Shown piece after piece: positions 12,976-24,785 of a DNA stretch of 47,010 nucleotides. The notes beneath the pieces are model-generated. The model had not been told where the DNA came from and made no database searches. It saw nothing but the letters and a program-made list of their open reading frames with translations. This DNA comes from Saccoglossus kowalevskii (lineage: Eukaryota > Hemichordata > Enteropneusta > Harrimaniidae), in NCBI RefSeq assembly GCF_000003605.2, contig NW_003130355.1, forward strand, positions 1,072,534 through 1,119,543. The letters run 5' to 3'. Position numbers and translations under genes: made by a program. The first letter of the stretch is position 1. Each line of letters begins with the position of its first letter.

Positions 12976-14257
12976 TACTCAAAAACTAGTGAAATTCAAT
13001 TGTCAAAAAAAGTATAGTAGTTGATAGACCACGTTTAATCCATTTGACCTGAATGCTCCTGGCTAGCGTGCAACCTAGCACGTACAACTTCCGATTAATG
13101 AACACACAACTACTTGCCACTTGGAAAGATTTACGTTCACATCCTTATCACATGCAAGAGGATACTCCATGCCGCAAGATATGTCAGCGTTAATGCAAAG
13201 CCAATGGTTTATCGTGTAGAAACTATTCTGAATGCGATGCATGCATTTGCACCTATAACAATTTCGACTTTGCTGAAGCTAATAGTATTATGCATAATTT
13301 TGTTTATTTCAATTTCAAGCTTGCGAAATAAGTAAAACATGGACCCTTTAATTTAATTTAATTAAATGTAACATTATGTTGTTTAGATTAAAAACCTATT
13401 TTGTAGAGAAATATATTTTTTGAAACATGAAGTTTTCGGCAGTATACCTTGAGATCTGGATATCATTTTCCATTATTCTGTTGTAAAGTTTGTATATCAT
13501 GAATAACAAAGCGACAATCGATTTAAATAAAACGATTGTAGAAATTTTAATTTATTATGTACCTACGACTACGAACAAAGGGAAATAAATCGGAAATTGT
13601 AAGATCACGAATTTGGTATCCTGTTCATTTTATATATCCATTTCGCATCTTTATTATTTCTACTTTTATACAACTGATACAAACGCCTTTATATATGATT
13701 TATTTTTATTTTGTGAATTTCATTATTTTAAAGAATGCTACTTCTTTAATTTTAATAGCTAAGAAATATTGAAATGTGGTTACATTGTAAACAATGAACG
13801 TACACGTGAAAGACGTCGGATTACATGTTGATAATAGCTTTATTGAAATCACACAAGACTGTTATATTTATTGTTCACAGTTGAATTTTGTATAATACGG
13901 AACACAGCCAGACATGCATACAAACTTTAGGGGACACAGAGTAGGCTCGGATACCAAACATTTCGGATAATCGACATTCTACAGTACTAATAATTGTAGA
14001 GAAACAGCAAGCTTTATATTATGATCGATGCACTCACTCCATTTAATATTACGTGCTAAGTTATGAGCATATATATACATCGTTAATACATTTTACTATA
14101 TACACATAACCATCAAATGTATTATTACAGTTAAAATTTGTTTTATTACCACTTGGTTTCCGTATTTCATGTTAGCGTAACTTTTCTCTCGTTTGTTTCA
14201 ATTTTCGATACTGAGAAAATGTATTTAACATCGAGTTTTTTTTTTCTTTTGATTTAG

Positions 14258-14434
14258 CTGGGATTGATTATGTTTGGAACGCCGGAAAGATTGTCGTGGA
14301 AGGTTCTGACAATTGCAGTTATCTTCGTGTGTGCTACTACAACCTGCGAAGCATGTTTTATAAGTGACTGTGCTCGAGGCGGAAAACGATCCCCTGGTTC
14401 GGCGCTCACTGGGGCAGGACATCCACTGAGACAG
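14258..14434 (+). CDS. AVP/OXT-like: Neuropeptide gene, first coding exon
   Basis: A T-rich tract and TTTAG acceptor precede 14258. Twelve untranslated bases lead to the ATG at 14270, the first possible start, which gives a full signal peptide. The exon encodes signal peptide, nonapeptide, GKR and the 15-residue linker ending LRQ, then a CAG|gtaaaa donor in phase 0. Vertebrate precursors have the same LRQ|C break. Confidence 0.95.
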
Positions 14435-17400
14435 GTAAAAGAACATATGTTAACTGTTGAGAAACTTATATTTTGGCAAAAGTCAATTGAACTTCCATAA
14501 AAGCTGTATTGACGACAAAACTAAATTGAAAATCGAAATCTTGTGCAAATGCCCAACAATCAAAATTGTTACTGATCGAAACCTAACGAATTGCACCGTT
14601 TATTATTTATCTACTTCACTACATTAGATTCCGGCATGCATTTCAGTTTCGAATTTTGCTCAGTTGCTACCCTGAGCACAAATAACCTAGAAAGTTCGTA
14701 ATGTTCGTTGTTCACTCAGATGCAGTACTCCAATGGGTATACTAGTCATCATATTCATTCAAGGGGGGGGGTAATGATTATACAGGAAGTAATTCAAGAA
14801 TATTACGTGCATGACTAATCTTAATAACAAATCTTCACATGAAAATTTTGTTTAATAAGCTTTGTTATTAAAAAAAAATAGTTTGTCGTCGATCGTCGAA
14901 TTTCGGTGATTTTAAGACACCCTAAATCGCTGGAAACAGCCAAATATACATATCCGCTCGGAGATGTTCGACTATTGGTGATGCCGATTTCGATATCTTT
15001 TTACTATTTTACGTATATTGCCAAATTAGTATTCTAATTTAACAGATTATTCCACTTCACCAGATATTATTCATTTTATTATCACAAAATGAGTATAATC
15101 ACTATTCAATAAATTTGACAATGAATTTGCAAGTAAATTTGTGTATGTTGTTTAATTTACGGTTAACCCCTGATGAAGATGATAATTGTTTCAAAAGTAA
15201 AATTCAAAAACTATAGTATATATATATATCAGTAGTCTGTTCATTAACTTCAATATTCATTTTTGAAATCCTTTCGGACTCATGAATGCTCGAAGAAATG
15301 TTATAAAACACAAGTTTTGCAGACGTCTTATTTATTTTGTTAGAGCTTCTAGTAATCTGTAGTGATATTATTTAATATCATATTTGGGCTGCACCCCCGC
15401 CATCTTATTGTCTAATAGCAGTTTTTAACATGTGTGCATTATCATGTAAGTGAATGGATCTATTCAATAAGTAGGTTAATATTATTTTCATCGGCATTTA
15501 CCGAAATAACACATAACACCTTCAGTGATATCAAGAATAAGGTGGTAATAAAAGCTTACACACATGGTAAGTAAGAATGACAAATAGTGCGTGATTTATT
15601 ATCGACACTTTAATTAACTTGGCTCCACATGGAAGCCCATCAATAACATGCCATTACAAGTTTAGGACAAAACCAAAAGTAGAATATTTTAAGTTTATCA
15701 TGTATCACTCATGTATTATTCCTTTCGCACATATATGTCGGCATGTGCAACACACTTTCAACGAAAAACACATCACATGTCTTTTTTATCTATTGTTACT
15801 TTTTGTAATGACATATAATATTGAAAAGGTTAAAATTAACAAAAATGCTCCCCTTAAGAAATACACAATCGTTAGTTGGTTGGTTGGTTAATTTATAGTG
15901 AGTTCATTGAGTAGGGTTCCCAAAATCGGGGTTTTCGTGAATAAATAGATACACGCATGTGTAATAACAACATATTCTTCGTTTGTCTATGCCAATAATC
16001 ACTTATGCAGTATACCATGCATAGAGATACAGATAATTCACATAAACCACGATTATAAACAGTAGTAAGTTCGAATTGTTTGCGGAGAGCTACTCTCCTG
16101 TAACAGCAATACATCACATGTCTTTTCGCAATGTGGCAAAACAGTGACAAATTGCAGAAAGGTTTTGGAAGGAAATCAACGGAGCTTCTTCGTATTTCTT
16201 GAACTTTCGATCGAAAATAATATATTTATCACTTGGCCATGTATGTAATTGGCTTCCTAGAGTAATAACCCTCAAGATGACGCATAGCATTGTGGGTATA
16301 ATATCTGTGTTTCAAAATGTGTCTCTAAATAATAAACATATTTGGTATGCAGATAAAATGTAGTGAAATAAAATAAGTGCATTTACAAGCAGGCAACGCA
16401 ATATAAACGACGAGAAAGCATGTCACAATGCATTAGTGTGAGATATGTACCTAAAGACATACTTTCAAAGAGTATTTGTTTAGAAAATGGGACAAATTGT
16501 ACTCCATACGTAACATTCCCCATATTTTCGATCCGAGTCTTACTCTGGGAACATTGCCTGTTGGTAAACCATGGTTAACTATCAAACAAGTGACGCTGAC
16601 TCTTAAGAAACACACAGTCAGTTTGGATGAGAAAAGATGGTGTATATAATAATAGGCATATGTACGTCATATCCTGGAAATATATATCCATAGAGGAAAG
16701 AAATAATATTGGTGCGAACTGTGATTAATTCAAAGCAGTACAATTGAAATAAAGCCAATCGTTTAATCCAATTCGAGGAGAAGATGTACGTGAACGTTTT
16801 TATTGAAAAATACATAGATATTAGGAGGATAAACGGTCATTTCCCAAAGAAATCAGTTTACTATGTATGTACGGACAAAAGAAGTGCCATATAACTAAAC
16901 TTTGCTTACGTTTACATTTCAGTGCATATCGTGCGGATCCAATAACTCAGGTCATTGTATAGGGCCAAGTATTTGTTGCGGTGATTTTGGATGTTATTTT
17001 GGAACACAGGAAACTGCCGTCTGTCAAGAGGAAAAAAGTATTCCTGTGCCGTGTGAAAGTAAAGGCACACCGTGCGGAGAATATGGTCATGGTAATTGTG
17101 TCGCCGATAAAATTTGCTGCGAAGAATGTAAGTGAATTTTATTGCAGTGATAACCTCTCTACTAATACACCCTAGGGTATTTTGTATATTGAAACACCAT
17201 ATATATTGTAATTTATCTATATTCGTGAAATTATGGCTCCGAGTGATATCGACTCTGGCGTGTTCGCGTCACAAACAATTCTAAGAATTATAGGTGTATT
17301 CAAACGTATATTCATTAATNNNNNNNNNNNNNNNNNNNNNNNNNNNNNNNNNNNNNNNNNNNNNNNNNNNNNNNNNNNNNNNNNNNNNNNNNNNNNNNNN

Positions 17401-17904
17401 NNNNNNNNNNNNNNNNNNNNNNNNNNNNNNNNNNNNNNNNNNNNNNNNNNNNNNNNNNNNNNNNNNNNNNNNNNNNNNNNNNNNNNNNNNNNNNNNNNNN
17501 NNNNNNNNNNNNNNNNNNNNNNNNNNNNNNNNNNNNNNNNNNNNNNNNNNNNNNNNNNGAAATAGTAAATCATTTAATTGAGATATGAAAGGGGACACGT
17601 GTCTACTACATCATATCCAAAATCCAAGGATATTTGTTGATTACCGGATGCATTGAACATATAAACTTAGATAAACTAAGGTTGTTGCCTGGAAGTTATC
17701 ATAGATGTTATGTTATGTTATAAATTATGTTATGTTATGTACTCTTTATTTTTTACAGATAACTGTTCATACGATGCGAATTGTACAACCAAGAATGACG
17801 GTTTTCAGAAGGCAGACTCATCGTCATCAACTGCTTTCAAGAGAGCGTTCAAAGATCTACTAGAAGACAAAATCTTTTCTGCAATGAATGCAAGACGCCG
17901 ATGA
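14270..17904 (+). CDS. AVP/OXT-like: Vasopressin/oxytocin-type neuropeptide-neurophysin precursor
   Basis: Joined exons 14270-14434, 16923-17127 and 17759-17904 encode 171 aa of a secreted neurohormone precursor. Residues 1-28 are a signal peptide (core VLTIAVIFVCATTT, cleavage after CEA). The nonapeptide CFISDCARG (29-37) has the Cys1-Cys6 ring pair and is followed by GKR (38-40) for amidation and dibasic cleavage. Neurophysin spans about 56-132 with all 14 cysteines, the PSICCG block and the CQEE motif whose second Glu (92) corresponds to the residue that binds the hormone amino terminus in bovine neurophysin. A 39-residue tail rich in charged residues ends in RRR. Both introns sit where vertebrate genes have them (before the first neurophysin Cys, after ICCEE). 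Asp5 and Ala7 depart from the usual Asn5 and Pro7. The family call is certain; the receptor and physiology are unknown. Confidence 0.97.
14435..16922 (+). other. Intron 2 of the neuropeptide gene
   Basis: AT-rich intron bounded by gtaaaa and a TTTCAG acceptor. It holds a 9-G run at about 14764 and short open frames of background composition (15619-15891, 15893-16150); I see no element with recognisable ends. Confidence 0.8.
16923..17127 (+). CDS. AVP/OXT-like: Neuropeptide gene, second coding exon (neurophysin core)
   Basis: 205 nt, phase 0 in and phase 1 out (GAA T|gtaagt). It carries 12 of the 14 neurophysin cysteines, starting at CISCG and ending at ICCEE, the same span as exon B of vertebrate vasopressin/oxytocin genes. 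Confidence 0.96.
17320..17558. other. Assembly gap (239 N)
   Basis: An unresolved run of N inside the last intron of the neuropeptide gene. The flanking exons join in phase, so no coding sequence needs to be missing. Confidence 0.99.
17759..17904 (+). CDS. AVP/OXT-like: Neuropeptide gene, last coding exon
   Basis: A TTTTACAG acceptor and a two-base codon remainder complete Tyr124. The exon supplies the last two neurophysin cysteines (NCSYDANC), then a Ser-rich and amphipathic tail (AFKRAFKDLLEDKIF) ending MNARRR and TGA. There is no long Leu-rich glycopeptide of the vertebrate copeptin kind. Confidence 0.95.
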
Positions 17905-18632
17905 AAATAACACTGTGCTTTTTGAATACAAGGACGAGGTCAATGCACTTTGCATACGATTGTTTCACGCACTTGTTCTTACTTTTGGCAATGGTATACA
18001 TTATACAAGTTATTTTTATTTGTTTTCAATTCTAGACTACATAGAGTTATATACAAACAATATAATCTCAACACGGTCTAGTCCAATAGAATTCCAATTT
18101 GCATATGATAATTATGAAATATGTTTTATCCTCGAGTGAGAAAACGATTCAGAATACACAAGTTACATTTCGTTGGATGTCAGACAGGATTCGTAATTTC
18201 AATTTCTTACAAATTGATTCTGCCAAAATAGTATTAAATGTAGTATTGAATCTAAAATTCTATTATTCAAGTATCTCGATACCTGGTATAGTTAGTAAAA
18301 TAGTTAGTGAATAGGTTAGTTAGTAGGTTAAAAGAAGTAGTCAACATATTTAAAACTGCAACGATGGAAGTGTATATCATCGTTTATATTGTTGAAATTA
18401 TCACCCCCCCAAAAAAAACTTCATGTGTGCAATTATCAGTAATTTCAGTATTCTGAGTGAAATCGCTACAGTTACTGTGGATTATATCAAGAACGGGCAA
18501 CACGTCAACTATATGTAAACTGTGCTGCCACGTATCACGCCCGATAAAAAAAGTATTCTGCCTTTGATTCAGACTAGTACTAGGAACGATACATTTATGT
18601 TAAGAATCTTAAGTGTGAATACTACAATGACC

Positions 18633-18638
18633 AATAAA
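18633..18638 (+). terminator. Candidate polyadenylation signal of the neuropeptide gene
   Basis: AATAAA occurs 729 bp after the stop codon. An ATTAAA near 18231 is an alternative. Which one is used cannot be told from sequence. Confidence 0.3.
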
Positions 18639-18639
18639 A

Positions 18640-21600
18640 CAATACCCTATTACGTCAGGTTTAAATTTTATTGTATCAAGTTGTGTATGTGTTATAAATG
18701 TATGCAATGCACGCAGTTAAAACTCTAGTAAACACTGTCATTTATCTAATGGTTTTGTGAAGATAAACATAACATAACCTGTATTTATTCAAGTTATTGT
18801 AAATATTGTTGATCATTATTAAAATGTGCTCAGGCCAACGTCTTCTTTAATATTGTCGCTTCTATTGTTCATGGTGTTTGGATATGGCACGTATATATAC
18901 GTCTTTGAACAGGTATAAGGGAGGGTCGACGGATAAATATCCAACTTCATAGATGGATACAAAAATGAATCTGTTTGCGATGTAAATAAGCCTATAATCA
19001 TAGTCAATTTCTGTTTCGAATACTCCTGGCTCAAGTACATAAATAGCGTGTGCTACGTTTAGATCAAGAAGTGTTTAATCATTTCACTTACACTTGGTGC
19101 CACATTTTAATGTTTCACTTCTTTTCACTATTTTATCATTAATTTTTTCGGAATGCCAATTTTAAGATTCAATCTTGAGCAGTAATTAAAAGGGCCTACT
19201 GGAACTAGGCTCCATATAAGAACTATTAAAGATAAGTTTAAAAACTGTTAAAACTAACAAAAGGGCGACTATTGAAGGCAGCTTTTAAGAGACTCTTTCA
19301 GATTTTGGAAAGTGTTTTCTTCTATATATATATGACATTGAATACAGGTTTCTTTATGACTAAAAGACATCTTTGGAAACCGTTTGCATTCAATAGTGTG
19401 TTTGATATGATTCTCTTGTCTCTGTAACGTTACTGTACAATAATACACATGATCAACTGTTCTTGATACTGTCAAGTTGACAATTTAAGTGTAAAGGCCG
19501 GTTTCTGTACACACGAGTGGGATGGAATTAGTTTTTTAATTTGGATGATTAGTCTGATTACCAGTTGCTATGGTTGAGGAAAATTGCTTGCCGAGTTGGT
19601 CATGTTTCCTAAAAGCACAGACACCTAACATCCTTCATCAATATTTTTGACATGCATTTGCTGTTTTTCCTTATTAATGCATTTATGCATATTAATGAGG
19701 TAACACAAACACCCCTTCTTCTACTTTACGTTGAATGTTACTGTGTATTGTATTGGCCTAGAACACTTTCTAAATACAGACCCACATTCTATGCAATACG
19801 TATGCCTGTGAATATTGATAAATTGTTGAACAAACTCGCATATAAACATGCGTTCATCATATAATCATGCGTGTCCTCCATTATGTTTTACAAAACACAG
19901 ATCTATCATTGATCACTTTGTACACCTCGTATAAGGAGACCATATAAATGATGGTCATTAAATAGATAAAATTATTATATGTAAATTATGGCCACCTCAC
20001 ATGTATTTCGAAAGTGAGCTAGGCATATTGCACATGTGAAACATACTTAGGAAGTAGAAGTAATTCCGATTGAGATCAGTTGAGTTACAATCTACACCAG
20101 GTACATCACACTGTCAATCAATCAGCTCATTGTACTAGTATATCAATGATCAAACCAACTGATACACTGACAGTATTTTTGTTAGTTCATTCAGTTTCGC
20201 TTCTGTGCTGTTGTCTAAAAAGTCAAACAATTAAAACATATACTAAAATAAATATTTAGTGCAAAAAGCATTGTATTTAATTTTGATAGTGATAAGGATT
20301 ACATTTTGGTGTATTCAAAATCGATTTAAGGCTAGTTCTAGGGAAATTCGTCAACTTTACATAGGTTGAAAATATATAATATAATTAATATTGTTGATAA
20401 TTTGAAAAAACAACGTATCAAAACAAGAAAAACATTTTAAAGTTGCACCTATACAATACGAACGACTCACACTGCGTGGTTAACAGAGTAGCATATAGAC
20501 TCATAGGTAAAACATATATGCTTTACCCCCTATTTGACTCAAACAAATAAAATCAGGAATCAGTTATCATATCAAAATTAAGACATTCTTATTGTAAACA
20601 CATGGCATATCCAGTAACTAAGACAACGAAAATGTAATTGGTGATGGATGGATGGATGAATGAATGATAGGCAACCAAGCGTTGTGATTACACTTCACGC
20701 AGTGACAGTATATAACCCTCTAGAAAATAGAATGTGATGAATTAGTCGGAATTATCAACCTCAAAGAAAACCTATGTCTACTTAAGCGTGATGAAAATCC
20801 TTCAGTGACGTGAAGGCCTGCGCTTTGAGGCAGACTGAAACAGTTCTTCAAAATAATTATGGATGATCATCAAGAGATCAATGAAAGAATCTTCAACGCA
20901 ATAAATGAATGAGTCTCCACAGACTTTTGAAAAGTACATAATTTGTCTTTTCATATGATAGTTAATACGTATCGCTTCCTTCGACCACGAATGCATTGTC
21001 GGAATGAATACTAGTACTCTCTTTGCAATTGCTTATAGGCTTACTTCAAATGCAATTGATTCTAAAACATAGAATAGCACCATGGGGCCTATCTGACTTT
21101 AGTCACGTGTTACAAGTTTGTATCATTAGTTTATTGAACTACCCAGCATTTAATTATAATATGAAAACATAGAAAGTGTAAATGACTTAAATGTAGAACT
21201 GAATTCACGCGCGTCTAACTGAATGATTCTAGGCAAATAAGACTTACAGAAATGTATACATGTTTAACCAGTATCGTAAGTTAAATTGTATTTTTACATA
21301 TAATCCTCCCCAGGTTCTCATGCAAGTCTAGAACGATACGAACGACTTGCAGTTCAGATTGCTTGCAAGTTAGAAATAATAAACCACAATTGCCGATTAA
21401 CTATAACGAACAAAGCCAGAAAATTCCCGTGTGTGTAATTTATATGCATCGCCAGAGAGGTAATCAGAACAAGAAAAACTCGAAATGTAGTGGGCTGGGT
21501 TTGTACTCACACACTTTTGGGTAAAACTGGCACAATATCGCTAATAAAATCCTTGTTCGTGTTGCCCCCAAAAGACGTGTTGGTACATAGAACAAGGTCG

Positions 21601-21855
21601 TTTGGGAAAGCCAATAAAACGTCAGTATCATTCCGAGCCGTACGTGGTTCATTCTTTGAGTTCATGGACGGACTGCAAGTAAACTACATTCAACCTACTC
21701 AAGGAAGTTAATTTCTTTTTATCAGTAATGTGAGACTATGCGATAGACCTGTCACGAATGGGGACTTGTGTAGCCTGGCTTATGCTGGGAATGCAATTCG
21801 AATTTTGGATCGAGTCTGATATCACGTCACCTATGTCATTTGATAACCTGCATCC
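18640..21855. other. Intergenic stretch downstream of the neuropeptide gene
   Basis: AT-rich sequence with no recognised gene or bounded repeat. A small GATG/GAAT run lies at about 20644-20668. The frame at 19269-19475 (-) is lysine-rich but has no identifiable motif. Confidence 0.45.
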
Positions 21856-22774
21856 CTATTCACGAAGAAGCCTAGAAATAACTAGCCTGGTTAGCTCCCA
21901 ATTGTTTTGTGGGTTCTTTCCACAAAGTCTAAATTTCACCTCTACGGTTAGTGTGTGACAGTAATGTTTCCTAATAACAGACGACAATCTTCCACACGCC
22001 CTGCATCTAGGAATAATTGACATGATTAATGAGAACAATCTGTTATGATGAGGAATATTTTGGTAACGAAACATCCATCAAGGCTCAGTATACGTACCCT
22101 GTAGTTAGTAGCTGACAGAACCATGATGACCATTTGTCATCGTATCCTCTATGCATTTTGTGGCTGTGAGTGTGCTCTGGTGGAGCCTTCTTCATGGCCC
22201 AAGGCGTATAATCTCCACACCAAAGATGGAGTAGTACTGGCTTAAAATAACGTCCCACTTCCAGGAATGGATATATGCATCCCCCGGGTCTCTGCACAGG
22301 ACGTTTGTTGCAACAACACAGCTGAACATAACAGAATTTCTGGATATCATGAAGACAATATTTCTATGACCTGCTAAACCGGATCTTTTCAAATGTAGCA
22401 GTACACATCAATATAATGAACTTGATGAGCTGGATGGTCCAATTGTGCAACACAAGTTTGCCATATCATTTTTGGATGTGTAACCTTAATGCACAAAACT
22501 AAAGTGAATGTGAGTGACTGAAAACAATACAAAAGTCTTTTACAGTCAATGTAAGAAACTTCATCGGGCGTGTCACTTATCACCAGTTTCCGACAAATCT
22601 TCATTTTAAGGCAAAACGTTGAATTAATACTTTTGAAAGAGACAACATGCTGTAGTAGTGTGAATTTGTTTTTCATTGCTTCTTAACTCATCCACTTGAC
22701 ATGCCAATAGGGATTAACCTGCGAGGCCGAACACTAATGACTACTATAACAGTTTTTATTATTGATATATAGTA

Positions 22775-22945
22775 CATAATATTTGGTAATCGTTGTTCTA
22801 AGTAACTATTCAAAATACCTAGACGTTTCGAGCAATTGCATATTTTGATAGCATTTAGGAAAATGTTTAAATGTATAGGTAGAACGTAAGAACATGCAAA
22901 ACAACTATTACATGGAATCACTGAAAGATTCCACAATAACACATG
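22775..22945 (-). mobile_element. 3' end of a Penelope-like element, second copy
   Basis: Read on the minus strand, this stretch matches the 3' untranslated tail of the element at 24256-24785 at many short blocks in the same order: TATTGTGGAAT, GTTCTACCT, GCTATC, the GCTCGAAACGTCTA motif and the terminal GATTACCAAATATTAT. No coding part is present, so it is a strongly 5'-truncated copy in the opposite orientation to the other one. Confidence 0.7.
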
Positions 22946-24255
22946 TATACGCCACAGTGTAGTTTTTAGTACTGACCGGGCCTTATTTCATTTTCCCCCC
23001 AGATGGAGTACACAGTGACCTCACTTTACATCAAATACCATAGTTAATGGCAGTGGTAATGTTGGTCGTATTATTCCTTGTCTTGATGAATTGTTGAAGA
23101 CATCACCGACTTCTGCACAACAAGCAAGCCTATTGATGATAACTCAATATAAAAACACACGTAAACAATGATATTCGTGAAGAGTTTTCTTTATTGTTAT
23201 TTTTATTTCATATTTACAGGAGATGTTTTATTCTTTTTTTGTTTAGTTTGTAACAAACAGAATTAGAAATAACTGACCACGAAGTTGTTATGTAAACCGT
23301 GTGGATCTGTTTTAACAGCAAAAAAAAAAAAATAGAAACAATACTTAAAATCTGGATGGTAAGAATAAATTATTCTGACAATAGAAAATAAATGAATCGG
23401 ACTCCAGTTTCTTGAAATGCAACTCAAATAAGAAACATGTCATGTTTGCTATTCCAGTTGCATTGCATAGACAAACACATACAACTATGATGAAAAAAAT
23501 AGTGAGGTATGAAGGAATTATCTGTACCAAACAATTGCCTGCCAGTAATTGTGTACGTGGTATAGTACAAGATAAGAGTAAACATATTCCATATCTGAAA
23601 TGTTACATGACTGATAGAAAAGATGGTCAATGAAAAATAGACGTATAAATTCACTGGCAGAAGGTTAAACAATTTGTTTTAGTGCTTATGCAGAAAAAAA
23701 TAATATATACGTATTACTGGTATATAAAGATGAGCAAGAAGATACCATAATTAAATAATGTCCAAATAGAATTTCTAACATTAAACAATGAGGTTCAATA
23801 CTTGAAATTCAAAGTGCAGATGCAATGTTTAACCATAAAATACATTATGTGCAAAACTAAGTGTTAAATACCAAGTATTACATATGAACAAATGCACTAC
23901 TCATAGAGCAGTTACATATAGAACGATGACATCACTACCCTTTAAACTTATTCATTTTTAAAAAGCACAACAAAAAAATACTCATGACTATTAGAAAGCG
24001 TTTAAGTAACCATTTGATAGACTTGTAAATATCACTGGGAAACACAAGAAACATCCCAAGTGCACGTGACACAAACAATAAGGACAAGCCCAGCTTTTTG
24101 GACTTCAGGTGTATAAAAAGAAAGATGGCGTCTACATTATTTCAGTATGCAAATCACACTGCATGGCAATAGTTGTTCATGAAATGATTGTTCATAAAAT
24201 AGCTCATTTCAACAGCCAACATGAATTGACTATTGAATTTTTCGATTGTACACAA

Positions 24256-24785
24256 CCATATATGTAGAATATAAATAAATAAACGCTGCTCGGACTGATA
24301 AATATGATATATAGAAGATAATATTTGGTAATCGTCGACTGGGTGATCGGTTTGCTGAGCATCTACGGCAAACTAGACAGAAAAATCGTTATTATCCGGT
24401 TTCACATTTTAATTCTAGTGGACATAATATTACAGATATGTCTATTTCTGGTGTATGTGTTGTCAATGGCAACGAAAATCAGCTCAGGCGTGTCGAGGAG
24501 GAAACTATATTCCGCCTTGGCACTAAAGAACCCCATAGTATTAATAAACAGTTCAACTCATTTGTTGAGCTCACTGCCTAAGGCACGTTATTTGTTCTAT
24601 TGTGGAATTTTTTGTGATTCTAACTTATAGTTCATGCGCGTTCTCACGTTCCTATGTTCTACCTGTACGTTATAACACTTTCTTCTATGCTATCGATAAA
24701 GAGCCATTGCTCGAAACGTCTAGCTATTTTTAATAGTTATTTAGGACTATGATTACCAAATATTATCTTCCATATATGTAGAATA
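24256..24785 (+). mobile_element. 5'-truncated Penelope-like retroelement carrying a GIY-YIG relic
   Basis: A 16-bp direct repeat (CCATATATGTAGAATA) at 24256-24271 and 24770-24785 is best read as a target-site duplication. Between the copies, the + strand (about 24342-24593) encodes RRLGDRFAEHLR, then PVSHFNSSGHNITDMSI and RRVEEETIFRLGTKEPHSIN, the order of the C-terminal half of the GIY-YIG endonuclease domain of Penelope-like elements, ending in a TAA. The GIY-YIG catalytic start and the whole RT are missing. The 20 bp at the 5' junction (24318-24337) are an inverted copy of the 3' terminus (24751-24770), a rearrangement expected from twin or template-switched priming. Family assignment rests on the motif order and the CGAAACGTC tail motif. 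Confidence 0.75.
24342..24595 (+). pseudogene. GIY-YIG endonuclease domain fragment (retroelement)
   Basis: About 84 codons are open from RRLGDRF to a TAA. The catalytic GIY/YIG strand is lost at the 5' truncation, while the helix with the conserved Arg (LGDRFAEHLR), the HFN..GH segment and the Glu of the RVEEE helix are visible. It is a non-functional fragment. The longer open frame in another reading of the same DNA (24325-24630) is a shadow. Confidence 0.7.

Larger units (their letters stand above)
8055..14257 (+). other. Predicted intron 1 of the neuropeptide gene
   Basis: A large 5'UTR intron. It contains AT microsatellites (8175-8217 and 12917-12972), a reverse-transcriptase relic (10411-10860) and one exon-like open segment (9939-10102). 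Elsewhere I see only AT-rich non-coding sequence. The short open frames at 8683-8877, 9004-9342 and 13114-13335 have background composition and no recognisable motif. Confidence 0.5.

Noticed and set aside
19269-19475. Lysine-rich minus-strand open frame
   Set aside because: The few Cys/His do not form a zinc-knuckle spacing and no retroelement motif follows.
23027-23047. Acceptor-like CCCCCCAG followed by ATGGAGTACACAGTG on the + strand
   Set aside because: The frame closes after 14 codons and no donor or partner exon is visible.
24325-24630. 101-codon + strand open frame
   Set aside because: It is a shadow of the GIY-YIG fragment, which lies in another frame of the same DNA.
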